From JBAVOR01 sp049692255 (GTDB taxonomy: Bacteria; Babelota; Babeliae; Babelales; JACPOV01), in assembly GCA_049692255.1 (NCBI GenBank), contig JBAVOR010000004.1, forward strand, positions 1-64,000: a stretch of DNA of 64,000 nt, in the 5' to 3' direction. The notes beneath the pieces were generated by a model, which saw only the letters and a program-made list of their open reading frames with translations, had not been told where the DNA came from and made no database searches. This document shows, in pieces, positions 54,935-63,924 of this stretch. Each line of letters begins with the position of its first letter. The first letter of the stretch is position 1. Both the position numbers and the translations under genes were made by a program.

Positions 54935-55519
54935 GTGAAAAAGATATCAATGTTGGTTGCATTTTTGTTGCCAGCCGTTACGCGTAGTTCATTGTACGAT
55001 TACACGTCATACGCGAATCAGTTCTGCAACACGCGCGCAGGCACCATATCAACTACCTTATTTGTGCCAGATGATCCTGTTAAAAAAGTGTTGCTTGGAC
55101 TTATTCAAAATGAACGTAAAGCGATATATAGTGCGCAGTTTCGTTTAACCGATAAAGATATAGTGCTTGCCCTTTGTGATGCACACCGGCGCGGCGTACA
55201 GATTAAAATAGTGGTTGATTGTTCTGGCATTGAAGAACGGTACGAAAAGATCAGCCTATTATGTAAAGCGGGTATTCCCGTGCATAAATATAAAGAACTT
55301 AATTCGACGATGCACAATAAATTTTTTGTTTTTTTTAACAATGGTAATCAAGGGTCACTGGTCTGGACCGGTTCTGCTAATACTACCCGCACCGGATTAC
55401 TGAATAATCAAGAAAACGTGTACATTTCCAACGAGCATGCCATGATTGCCCGTTACATCAAAAAATTTGACCAGCTCTGGGGGCAAACTATTGCAATTCG
55501 CATTCTTGCTGAGGCATAG
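54935..55519 (+). CDS. Exported phospholipase D-like (single HKD) protein
   Basis: 194 residues, GTG start with AAAGGAG upstream. Leader MKKISMLVAFLLPAVTRSS. One HKD-type motif: MHNKFFVFFNNGNQGSLVWTGSANTT, with His and Lys spaced as H-x-K and the GSxN after it; the Asp at the usual place is replaced by Phe. One motif per chain means a dimer is needed for activity, as in the Nuc endonuclease. Substrate may be phospholipid or nucleic acid. Last gene of the operon begun by the secretion ATPase. Confidence 0.8.
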   Translation: MKKISMLVAFLLPAVTRSSLYDYTSYANQFCNTRAGTISTTLFVPDDPVKKVLLGLIQNERKAIYSAQFRLTDKDIVLALCDAHRRGVQIKIVVDCSGIEERYEKISLLCKAGIPVHKYKELNSTMHNKFFVFFNNGNQGSLVWTGSANTTRTGLLNNQENVYISNEHAMIARYIKKFDQLWGQTIAIRILAEA

Positions 55520-55681
55520 TAAACAGTAAGACAGTCATGTAAAACTGCGGCGAGACTCGAGCTACGGGGTGGTTCTTGTCGTTTGCATTCACGGGCTTCT
55601 CCGCCTTCGTTGAACTCTGGCGAGATAAAAGCCCTTGAGCAGTATCAAAGCGACAGTGAATAAAGTACGTGTAGAGGGGAT

Positions 55682-56923
55682 ATGGAGTGTATAAAAGTAT
55701 TTAATTCGAGCATAAGCATATGTTTTTTAATAACATGCCACGCAGTTGCATTGCCTTTATTCGACATTTCACCGGCAGATGAAACGCGTAAATCGTCTGA
55801 TTTAAAGTTACTAAACAAGCAACAACAAAAAACAGAGCTAATCAAATCTACCTGGCGATTACCATGGTCTAAGCCTGTTGAACTAGAAGATATCTCAGTC
55901 ATTGGCAGGGAAGAGGAAAAACGGTTATATAAAACCCCTTCGTTAAATGAACAACCGAGCAGTATGCAGCAACCAGAGTTTACAGAAGACCCTCAAAAAG
56001 TAAAAGATAAAAAATACAAGGAAGCATTAGCCGGAATAACACGTTATAGAGAGGGGGAATTTTTTAGTTCTGAGCCTAATCTGTCCGCAGAAGAACCTTT
56101 TAAGCGAAATATGGAGAAAATTCAGGAGAGTATTATTTTGATTGAAGGAGAACCGGCAGGGTCCCGTGCAGCAATGGTTGCAGAATTAATCAAGACAATA
56201 GAGGAGGTGAAAGAAAAAATATTAAGTGTCGAGACTAAGATAGAACAAGAAATTGTTTCTAGTGTTAAAAGTCGAAAAGACGAGGATTATAATAGGCGCA
56301 AATTAGTAATTATTCATCAATATCAAGATTTCTTACAACGTGCTATTGCACAAGCGGATTCCCTGAAAGAGGGGAATGTTGCCATTGTGGAGCTTACTAA
56401 TACAATGAGTGCTATGGAAAATGAACAAAATAAGAAGAAGTCTTATTATGAGCAACAGCGTTTGAAAATAAATGAAAAATTAAAAAAGGAAGTAGCAACA
56501 GAACCTCTTCAAAGTGCAGAAGTCAAGGGGCTTGCAGTTGCTTTTGCGCAAGATGTTCGCGACAAAATACTTACTAATTTTGATTATCCTTATTTTACGT
56601 CTTTGCGCACAGAGATCAAATCTATGACAGATGCTGCTAACTATATATTTTCTGATGAAGAAGTATCGGAGGCAGAAAAAAAAGATTTATATACTCAATT
56701 GAGCAGCTGGTTGGAACAGAAATATGAAGTAGCATTCGAAGCGTATTGGCTGCAGAGCGCAGATGAAGGAGGTAATCGAGTAACATATGAGAAGATACGA
56801 AACGAAAATAAGAAGCTGTCAAGTGTACGGCTTCGTGAATATTGTAAACTCTTTATAGCACAACAGCTGTATGAGCTTAAAAGTAATTATGAATCAACGA
56901 TTAAGAAGGCTGGAGGAAAGTAA
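55682..56923 (+). CDS. Exported coiled-coil protein (upstream partner)
   Basis: Not recognised. 413 residues, good ribosome site (GAGGGGAT). The leader is suboptimal but present (VFNSSISICFLITCHAVA). The mature part is highly charged and helical, with IELIEGEPAGSRAAMVAE-type acidic helices and long coiled-coil stretches such as TIEEVKEKILSVETKIEQ. The frame ends in TAATG shared with the next gene, so translation is coupled. Its regions IIHQYQDFLQRAIAQADSL and SSVRLREYCKLFIAQQL match equivalents in the downstream protein, showing common ancestry. Confidence 0.7.
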   Translation: MECIKVFNSSISICFLITCHAVALPLFDISPADETRKSSDLKLLNKQQQKTELIKSTWRLPWSKPVELEDISVIGREEEKRLYKTPSLNEQPSSMQQPEFTEDPQKVKDKKYKEALAGITRYREGEFFSSEPNLSAEEPFKRNMEKIQESIILIEGEPAGSRAAMVAELIKTIEEVKEKILSVETKIEQEIVSSVKSRKDEDYNRRKLVIIHQYQDFLQRAIAQADSLKEGNVAIVELTNTMSAMENEQNKKKSYYEQQRLKINEKLKKEVATEPLQSAEVKGLAVAFAQDVRDKILTNFDYPYFTSLRTEIKSMTDAANYIFSDEEVSEAEKKDLYTQLSSWLEQKYEVAFEAYWLQSADEGGNRVTYEKIRNENKKLSSVRLREYCKLFIAQQLYELKSNYESTIKKAGGK

Positions 56924-58914
56924 TGATGCGCTATCTCTTTTTATTGGTAACGCTGCATCAGGGGATGCTGGCAATGGAATTTAAGCCAGAAGAAAAAACA
57001 CAAAGTATAGAAGAAGAGAAAGCGAAAGAATCTGCTCAAGAAGAAAAATTGAAGCACGAAGAGCAAAAAGAAGAACAATTTAAATCAGCCACATCTCAAT
57101 TATCTTCGCAACCAAAAACCCAATCATTGCAGCAAGAACAAAAACCAAGCATATCATCGTTGCCGCAATCTTTAGAACAAGCAACAGCGCCTGAACAAAT
57201 AACTCAAGAAAATATTTCGCCGACTTCGTCAACTGTAAGTATGTCTGCTTTGTTTGTATCAACACCTGAGCCTGCAAAACAACTTCAATCTGTAGAAGAT
57301 GTCAGACAAGCGATATTAAAGCTTTCTAGTAAACCGTATCCCGCAGTTGCTGAATTCAAGGGCTTAATAGAAGAATTAGAAAATATAAAAAATGATTCAA
57401 CTCGATCAAAAAATTTTGACACAAAGCGCTTAAATGATCAGATCGAAACATTAAAAATGAAAAGTGATATGCGTGTAAAAGAAGAGAATCCCACTAATCT
57501 CCGAGATCTAAATACATTAATTAGTAAAGCAAAAGAGAATATTAAAAAACTTGAATCACCAGCTCTAAAGTTTGGAGCAGATGAGCTAAAAGCAACTGCT
57601 TTAGATAGTGCTAATAATGAACTAACTCGGTTAACGGAGTTACGTGATAAAATGGCAAAGACGCTTGTACAAAAAGATGTAAGCTTTATTAGCTCTATGA
57701 AAGAGGGGAAAGAAATTAAGCCGATGGATGCAGAAATCATGGAAAAACAGTTAGTGGACTATATTCCAGGTCGAGGTTTACAATATGGTGGTAATCCTAG
57801 CCCTTTTGCTGAGAGTATTGGCGGTGTGGGCGATAGTATAAGAACAATTGAACTGCAGCCCGAAGAGTTACGTGCAGAGATGATTATCCAAGTAACAGCG
57901 GAAATAGAAAAAGCACAAGATGCTTTGAATCAGATTGAACGAATTGTGTTACAGAAGATTAAAAACAATCCTCATAGTGAAAAATTTGCCACTACAGGAA
58001 TTACGGAGCTAGGGGTAATAAATGATTATCAAAACTTCTTGGATCGTTCTAAACAACGCGCGGAAGCATTGCGTGATGGGAAAATTACCCCAATAATTGA
58101 ATTGAGCTCAGAAGATAATGCAGCAATAGAGCAAAATAGAAATTCAGAAATAAAGAAATCCAATTGGGCGAAAGAAGTGCTAGAAGGTTGGAGTAAAAAG
58201 CCTGCCAATAAAGGTCAATCTTTTTCTAATGATAAGAGAAAAGAGTTGCGTGGAGAAATAAATAAATTAAGACTAGACAACAACGTGAGAAAAATGGTAC
58301 AAGAGCGGGACGCATTGTATAAAGAAAGAGCAGCATATGAAAATGCATTTAATGAATTGAAACAGAAAGAAGGAGGCGGACAATTTGCCCGGGAGCATGG
58401 TGTAACTGGTGAATTGCCGAGTGCACGCGCTGAACGCTGGATCAGGGCCCTTGATGAAGCAATTATAGATCTTGATAATGAAATTAATTTTGAACAAGAA
58501 CGGCAACGGCCTATCAACGAAGAAGCAGAAACTTTTGGAAATATCGCAGCGGAGTCTATTATTGACTATCCCGAGAAAAGCTTTTTTAAAATTTATAGGG
58601 AAAAAATAAATACTTCCGTTGAAAAATTGAAAAATACTTTAGCAAGCGAAAGTTCTTGGAAAGATAAGAAAGAGGCATATGAAACATTGCGTCTTTCACT
58701 CGAAAGAGAAAAAGAAATAGTTAGTAAAGCGACTGGAAGACAATTAGAAGCTGAACAATCAGATAATAATCGAGAGAAATATAAGAAGCTCATTAAGGAT
58801 GACAAGCAGATGCCAAGTAAGCGCTTGGGAGAATATGGCACATTTATTGATGCGCAACTAAAATTGGTTAAAGATAGGTATCGCAAGGCTGAAGCGAAAG
58901 CTAAAGAATCTTAA
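56923..58914 (+). CDS. Exported coiled-coil protein (downstream partner)
   Basis: Not recognised. 663 residues, start in TAATG after GGAGG. The leader MMRYLFLLVTLHQGMLAM is followed by a Glu/Gln/Lys-rich region (KPEEKTQSIEEEKAKESAQE) and a Pro/Ser/Gln stretch. Two coiled-coil blocks share features with the preceding protein: INDYQNFLDRSKQRAEALRDG and SKRLGEYGTFIDAQLKLVKD. Between them lies a part without counterpart (LQYGGNPSPFAESIGGVG). The pair presumably forms a hetero-oligomer. Location outside the cytoplasm is inferred from the leaders only. Confidence 0.7.
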   Translation: MMRYLFLLVTLHQGMLAMEFKPEEKTQSIEEEKAKESAQEEKLKHEEQKEEQFKSATSQLSSQPKTQSLQQEQKPSISSLPQSLEQATAPEQITQENISPTSSTVSMSALFVSTPEPAKQLQSVEDVRQAILKLSSKPYPAVAEFKGLIEELENIKNDSTRSKNFDTKRLNDQIETLKMKSDMRVKEENPTNLRDLNTLISKAKENIKKLESPALKFGADELKATALDSANNELTRLTELRDKMAKTLVQKDVSFISSMKEGKEIKPMDAEIMEKQLVDYIPGRGLQYGGNPSPFAESIGGVGDSIRTIELQPEELRAEMIIQVTAEIEKAQDALNQIERIVLQKIKNNPHSEKFATTGITELGVINDYQNFLDRSKQRAEALRDGKITPIIELSSEDNAAIEQNRNSEIKKSNWAKEVLEGWSKKPANKGQSFSNDKRKELRGEINKLRLDNNVRKMVQERDALYKERAAYENAFNELKQKEGGGQFAREHGVTGELPSARAERWIRALDEAIIDLDNEINFEQERQRPINEEAETFGNIAAESIIDYPEKSFFKIYREKINTSVEKLKNTLASESSWKDKKEAYETLRLSLEREKEIVSKATGRQLEAEQSDNNREKYKKLIKDDKQMPSKRLGEYGTFIDAQLKLVKDRYRKAEAKAKES

Positions 58915-59095
58915 TTAGCCTTATCACCACAAAACAAAAGCTAAGAATAGATGGCTGCACGTCATGGGTGCGTGTATACGCTTTTGTAGCAAGCTTCATT
59001 ACTACAATTCCTTCTTAGCTGGCAATCAGCGTATTGTGCTTTAGCTAAAAAATCAAGAAAAAAATAGGAACGCGACTAGGGCGTGCGAATGAACA

Positions 59096-60025
59096 TCATT
59101 TTTGTAATTGTGCCATGTCAGCGGGCAATGGACAGGTGAAATGGTAATGGCGCCCATTAAAGGTGAAGCTGAGTGCGCTTGCATGTAACGCATGGCGCGC
59201 AATAGTATTTGATTGGGTCCCATAGACGGGGTCGCCGATAATTGGGTGGCCAATGCTGCTAAAATGCACGCGAATTTGGTGGGTGCGCCCAGTTTGCGGA
59301 TACGCTTCTACGACGCTGTATGTGTCATAATAGGTGACTATTTTATACAAAGTTTGAGCGACACGTGCTTTTAATCCATTAACGGTCATCTGATTTCTTT
59401 TGATCGGGTTACGGCCAATGGCAGCATCAATAGTGCCAGTTGCTTCGGGGTGCCCTTGCACAACGGCAATGTATGTTTTCTTAATTTCCCGGCTTTTAAA
59501 CAGGTTGCTTAAATGATGGTGTGCAAAGTTATTGCGTGCAATGAGCATAAGCCCTGATGTGTCTTTGTCTAAGCGGTGTACAATACCGGGCCGTTCTGGG
59601 TGGCCTACAGCGAGCAGTTCTTGTGAGTAGGCAGCAAGCCAATCGATCAGGGTGAGCGTAGTGCAATAGGGTGACGGCTTGTGAGACATAAGCCCAGCCG
59701 GTTTATTAATAACGAGAAAATCATCTTCAATATGCACTATCCCTACCCCCAATTGCTTAAGCGTACTCATTTGCTCAGGAGAAAATTCAGCGTCGTACAG
59801 TGCTTTTTCAGGGGCAATAGTAACGGTAACCTGGGCGCCTGGTTCAACGACACCGCTGCTTTTGGCAGGGGCACCATTAACCAACACCTGTTTTTCTTTG
59901 ATAAGTTTTTGAATAAAGGTGCGCGAATAGGGGTTGAGTTGATTGGTCAGGAACAGATCGAGGCGCATTGGCGGCGTATCTGGTGAAACAATAAAGGTAT
60001 GTACTGTTGATTGATTATAATTCAC
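59096..60025 (-). CDS. rluD: RluD-family rRNA pseudouridine synthase
   Basis: Isomerises uridines in 23S rRNA. 309 residues; GTG start with GAGGA upstream. S4 RNA-binding domain at residues 20-75 (RLDLFLTNQLNPYSRTFIQKLI), then the catalytic domain with HRLDKDTSG (150-158, catalytic Asp153), AVVQGHPEATGTID and a C-terminal PQTGRTHQIRVHFSSIGHPIIGD block. The family match to RluD/RluC is clear; the exact modified positions are inferred. Confidence 0.93.
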   Translation of the reverse strand: MNYNQSTVHTFIVSPDTPPMRLDLFLTNQLNPYSRTFIQKLIKEKQVLVNGAPAKSSGVVEPGAQVTVTIAPEKALYDAEFSPEQMSTLKQLGVGIVHIEDDFLVINKPAGLMSHKPSPYCTTLTLIDWLAAYSQELLAVGHPERPGIVHRLDKDTSGLMLIARNNFAHHHLSNLFKSREIKKTYIAVVQGHPEATGTIDAAIGRNPIKRNQMTVNGLKARVAQTLYKIVTYYDTYSVVEAYPQTGRTHQIRVHFSSIGHPIIGDPVYGTQSNTIARHALHASALSFTFNGRHYHFTCPLPADMAQLQK

Positions 60026-60090
60026 GTGCTTTTTCCTCTTTTTGTGCGCGCCGTATGCCGCTCGACGTATTATTTTTTATTAGAAATTAT

Positions 60091-60120
60091 TTGATTGTGA
60101 CAACTCATACATTCGATAAT
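60091..60120 (+). promoter_or_regulatory. Possible promoter upstream of mgtE
   Basis: TTGATT (60091-60096), 18-base spacer, GATAAT (60115-60120) on the plus strand, about 200 bases before the mgtE start. I see no gene or M-box riboswitch in 60026-60321; the leader between this promoter and mgtE is otherwise unexplained. Confidence 0.35.
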
Positions 60121-60321
60121 GCAATGTTTTTAAAATAAAGTCAAATGGACACGCGTATGAAATTGTGTTAGTTTCTGTACACGCCTATGAGGCGGTATGG
60201 TATGCTAAGGTGCGCATAAAATCAAATGTCAGATCAGAACGAGCGCCAAAAACGATCACACGAGTAAACATGTGTGCGAGTGTTAAAGAATTAAATAGGT
60301 TTTTGATATGGGGAGGTATCA

Positions 60322-61683
60322 ATGGTACTCGATACTCAAGAATTAATGCAGCAAGTGCAAGAACATATAGAACTGATTCTTGCCAATGCGTCTGATGATG
60401 CACCATACTGGTGGGCACGATTTATATCGCTGCACGCTGCCGATATTGAACAGATACTTTCTGGCCTCTCACGCATAGAAATGGTAACTCTTTTTAGCAG
60501 GCTCAGTCGTTCGTTGCAGTTAGCTGTCTTTGCCGAACTGTCTGATGCGCTGAAAGTAGTTATTCTTTCTACTATTAGCGATGAAGATAAGAAATATATT
60601 TTAACGCAAACATCGCTTGATGATTTAACCGATCTTTTTGATAGCATATCTGATGATGAGCTGCAAAAATATCTGACCATGTTGAGTACGCAAGATCGTA
60701 AAAAAATATTGTCTCTCCTTAATTTTGACCCCGAAAGTGCGGGGGGCAATATGGAAACGGAAGTTATTACGCTGATGAGTAACTTTACGGTAGAAAAATC
60801 TATTCAAATTTTGCAGCGCTTACAACCACGTCGCGAGCTGTATCAAGAAATTTATGTGACCGATCAAGACAATGTTCTGGTCGGTCATATTCGTTTAGAA
60901 GAGCTGGTGCTTCATAACCCGCAGACTCGCATAGGTACCTTTATGCACAAGAATGATCTGTTGGTAGCTGCAGCAGAAAATCAGGAAGAAGTCGCAAAAA
61001 AGATGATCCACTACAATAAAATGACTATACCGGTAGTGGGAGATAATAACTATTTCTTGGGTGTTATTTCCAGTGATACGTTAGTTGATATCATTGAAGA
61101 AGAGGCGAGTGAGAACGTGTATCGTATCTCGGCGATGACTCCCATTAAATATCCGTACTTTGAAACTCCTTTTTTTAGAATACTGTATGAGCGAAGCTAT
61201 ATTTTAATTATACTATTACTGGCACAATCGCTGTCATCGATGATTATTAAACGGTACGAAGTAACGTTGGCCGGCTTTTTGATGTATTTTATTACGATGC
61301 TCATTAGCACCGGTGGTAATTCGAGTAGTCAAACATCGGCGCTTGTTATTCAAGGGATGGCGGCAGGGGATATTACGCAGACGAACTTTTGGCGTTTTTT
61401 TAAACGCGAATGTTATATGGCAGCACTGATGGCAGTTATTTTAGGCATCTTCTCTTTTATGCGAGTATATCTTACTTATGGTCATCTGGTCGGCGCTTTT
61501 GCGGTAAGCCTTTCGCTATCTATTATTGTGCTTGTTTCGGTGCTGTTAGGCAGTGGCATTCCAATATTTTTGAAAAAAATTAATATAGATCCCGCCTATG
61601 CAGCAGGTCCTTTTTTAGCCACATTGATGGATATTTTAGGATTGCTCATTTATTGCTATGTCAGCAAATTTATTTTAGGATAA
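60322..61683 (+). CDS. mgtE: MgtE-family magnesium transporter
   Basis: Mg2+ channel of the inner membrane. 453 residues. N-terminal superhelical domain, a CBS pair (ESAGGNMETEVITLMSNFTVEKS; RIGTFMHKNDLLVAAAENQEEV), then five TM segments including the pore signature GGNSSSQTSALVIQGMA. The N domain and CBS domains sense intracellular Mg2+ and close the channel. GGGGAGG before the ATG is a strong ribosome site. The transporter gene ends 41 bases before the amino-acid transporter and may be co-transcribed with it. Confidence 0.94.
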   Translation: MVLDTQELMQQVQEHIELILANASDDAPYWWARFISLHAADIEQILSGLSRIEMVTLFSRLSRSLQLAVFAELSDALKVVILSTISDEDKKYILTQTSLDDLTDLFDSISDDELQKYLTMLSTQDRKKILSLLNFDPESAGGNMETEVITLMSNFTVEKSIQILQRLQPRRELYQEIYVTDQDNVLVGHIRLEELVLHNPQTRIGTFMHKNDLLVAAAENQEEVAKKMIHYNKMTIPVVGDNNYFLGVISSDTLVDIIEEEASENVYRISAMTPIKYPYFETPFFRILYERSYILIILLLAQSLSSMIIKRYEVTLAGFLMYFITMLISTGGNSSSQTSALVIQGMAAGDITQTNFWRFFKRECYMAALMAVILGIFSFMRVYLTYGHLVGAFAVSLSLSIIVLVSVLLGSGIPIFLKKINIDPAYAAGPFLATLMDILGLLIYCYVSKFILG

Positions 61684-61724
61684 GTACTATTAGTTCTTTT
61701 TTTTATTATGCAAAGGATGCATAT

Positions 61725-62957
61725 ATGAGTACGTCAGCATCGCCCAACAAAATTGGTCTAGGCATGGCAATAGCCATCTGCTTGAATGCTATGATTGGGG
61801 TGGGTATCTTTTTGGCTCCCGCAGCTTTAGCGTGTACGGTGGGGCCTGCAGGTATATTGACCTATATTTTTGTTATTTTTGCGGTCTGGTGCATGGGCTC
61901 TTCTATTGCGCGTTTAGCGTATTTGTACCCACAAGAAGGTTCATTTTATATTTATACCAAGCAATGGGCTGGTCATATCGGTGCTCTGATTGCCGTATTT
62001 AGCTATCTAATTGGGTTAACCGTTGCTATGGGGTTACTTGCGCAAATTGTAGGTATCTATTTGCATGATTACAGTGCTCAATTGGCTGTAAGCTATGCGT
62101 GGGTACCCGATTTTTCTGCACAAACATGGAGTATTATTTCGGTCGTTGCCTTTACGCTCTTAAACATGGCGGGCAATACCGCAATGCAAGCGAGTCAAAT
62201 TATTCTGCTCGTGCTCACCCTGTTTCCATTATTTGCTACCATTGTATTGTGTATGCCGAGTTTTAGTTTAGAGAACTTGAAACCGTTCATGCCATTTGGG
62301 GTGATCAATATTTTCGTTGCAGCAAAATCGGTTATCTTTGGGTTCTTCGGGTTTGAGTCAGCAACATCATTGTATGGTATGGTCAAAGATCCAGAAAAAA
62401 CGGTGTCACGCGCGTTAACGTGGGCGATCTTAATTACCGGCGCCATTTACATGAGTTTTGTTACTGCGCTTATGCTCGCTATTCCTGCATCACAGTTCTG
62501 TGCGCAAGCGCCTATCACGCAAACGTTAGAAGCGCAGTTTCCGCAAGCGAAACTGTTTATTTTGAGTATGCATATTGCCATAGTATTCGCTATTTTAGGC
62601 ACTATTTATTCGGTCATGTGGTCAGTGGGCGCGTTGTTGTATGTAACGTTAAAAAAAATGAAGACAGCGGTAGTGCATACATTGATTGCCAATAACATAC
62701 TTAATCACCGAGTATGTACAGTGATTATTGGTGCCGGTATTTTAGCGAGCTTTTTATTGCTCAAAAATATCGATCTGTTCTTTAGTGTGACCTCGATATT
62801 TATTGTATCAGCCTATATTTCATCAATTATCACGTTACTTACACTCAAAAAAGAGTGGCAATCGGGTGAAAATATGCGCACTGTTGCCGGATTGTTAACC
62901 GCCTGCATGATTCTCTATTTTTCCGTTCAGAATTTAATGCAAGCATTAGTGGGATAA
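61725..62957 (+). CDS. APC-family amino acid/polyamine transporter
   Basis: 410 residues from ATG 61725 (AAAGGA 7 bases before); a longer frame into the mgtE end is rejected. About 12 TM segments. The first unwound-helix motif is MIGVGIFLAPAALA, as in AdiC/PotE transporters. GFESATSLYGMVKDPEKTVSRAL is the TM6 region. Substrate unknown; import of host amino acids or an antiport function would fit. Confidence 0.85.
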   Translation: MSTSASPNKIGLGMAIAICLNAMIGVGIFLAPAALACTVGPAGILTYIFVIFAVWCMGSSIARLAYLYPQEGSFYIYTKQWAGHIGALIAVFSYLIGLTVAMGLLAQIVGIYLHDYSAQLAVSYAWVPDFSAQTWSIISVVAFTLLNMAGNTAMQASQIILLVLTLFPLFATIVLCMPSFSLENLKPFMPFGVINIFVAAKSVIFGFFGFESATSLYGMVKDPEKTVSRALTWAILITGAIYMSFVTALMLAIPASQFCAQAPITQTLEAQFPQAKLFILSMHIAIVFAILGTIYSVMWSVGALLYVTLKKMKTAVVHTLIANNILNHRVCTVIIGAGILASFLLLKNIDLFFSVTSIFIVSAYISSIITLLTLKKEWQSGENMRTVAGLLTACMILYFSVQNLMQALVG

Positions 62958-62974
62958 TCCGCGCTGTTTTTCCT

Positions 62975-63082
62975 GCGCTCATGGTGAGTGATTTTGAGCA
63001 TAGCGAAAAATTGTATCGAACCATAAGAGCGCTCGATTCCCCTTCGATACATTCGACTTCATCGAACACTCAGGGTGAGCGC
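62975..63082. repeat. Paired intergenic palindromes, GCGCTC/GAGCGC family (copy 4)
   Basis: Left unit (62975-63032) holds GGTGAGTGATTTTGAGC and ATTGTATCGAACCAT; right unit (63029-63082) holds CCCCTTCGATACATTCGAC and CACTCAGGGTGAGCGC. The left unit is the reverse of the second unit of copy 1; the right unit is the reverse of the first units of copies 1 and 3. Confidence 0.85.
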
Positions 63083-63172
63083 TAAAAAAATATTTACAGA
63101 AGCTAGCAATAGGGTTGCCTCTTTTTTTATACTCAATATCAGTCAGGATATATAAAAAAGGGGGGATCTCGA

Positions 63173-63916
63173 ATGAAAAATACGCATACAGAGCATCTAT
63201 TTACCGATGCACTTGCCTTTGGTACACGCAATTTATATAACCATTTTGGTTATCTGGCAACCGCTGCATTATTAGGCACCATTATGGCTGCTGCCATTAT
63301 GATAGGGGTCACATTAGGTACCATCGGGGTTAACTTTGGATACATTCAAACGATGATGATAGAAATTAAAACTTGTTGCACTAGTTATAACCCTGAATTA
63401 ATAACCGTATGGATAAAAAATGGTGGTTGGCGCGTGCTGTGTTTTATAGGAATCTTGCTTATAACTGCTTTTGCTGTAGCCCGCTATATCGCGTTAGGCA
63501 TGATTGCGCTAGCATTAGCAATCTATGATCAAAAGCCACTCTCGTTAGCCCTGTTCTTTAATGCGTACCGCTTTTTATTGAGCGATTGTATTGCGACTTT
63601 CTGTTATTACTGCATTGTTTCGATAGGGCTTGCTTTTTTGATTCTGCCAGGCCTCTATTGCATGCTCGCTTTTTCACTCTATTCACAATACATTGTCGAT
63701 TGCCATGCGGGACCATTTGAAGCATTGGGCAAAAGTTTTGCCATCACTAAAGGGCATAAGCTACAACTGTTAGGCATTGTGGTAGTTGTATCAATCATTC
63801 AAACAGTCGTAGCCTTTATATTCAGTGGGCTTTTATCGTTCTTGGTATTTCCTTTTGTTGCCTTAACAATGACCTATGTATATCGCGAACTGTTCGCAGC
63901 ACATACGCGGGCATAA
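63173..63916 (+). CDS. Integral membrane protein of unknown function
   Basis: 247 residues with about six TM segments (for example ATAALLGTIMAAAIMIGV, VLCFIGILLITAFAVAR, IVSIGLAFLILPGLYCM and LLGIVVVVSIIQTVVAF). Good ribosome site (GGGGGG). The segment CHAGPFEALGKSFAITKGHK before the last TM pair resembles DUF975/GDPD-membrane-like proteins that have A-L-x-x-S motifs, but the match is weak. No enzymatic motif visible. Confidence 0.7.
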   Translation: MKNTHTEHLFTDALAFGTRNLYNHFGYLATAALLGTIMAAAIMIGVTLGTIGVNFGYIQTMMIEIKTCCTSYNPELITVWIKNGGWRVLCFIGILLITAFAVARYIALGMIALALAIYDQKPLSLALFFNAYRFLLSDCIATFCYYCIVSIGLAFLILPGLYCMLAFSLYSQYIVDCHAGPFEALGKSFAITKGHKLQLLGIVVVVSIIQTVVAFIFSGLLSFLVFPFVALTMTYVYRELFAAHTRA

Positions 63917-63924
63917 GATAAAGG

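Noticed and set aside
58936..59020. Inverted match AGCTAAGAA/TTCTTAGCT between the coiled-coil gene and rluD
   Set aside because: The loop is about 65 bases and there is no T run next to the stem; too weak to call a terminator or ncRNA.
60026..60321. Magnesium riboswitch (M-box) before mgtE
   Set aside because: The conserved M-box core was not found and no terminator or sequestering hairpin precedes the ribosome site.
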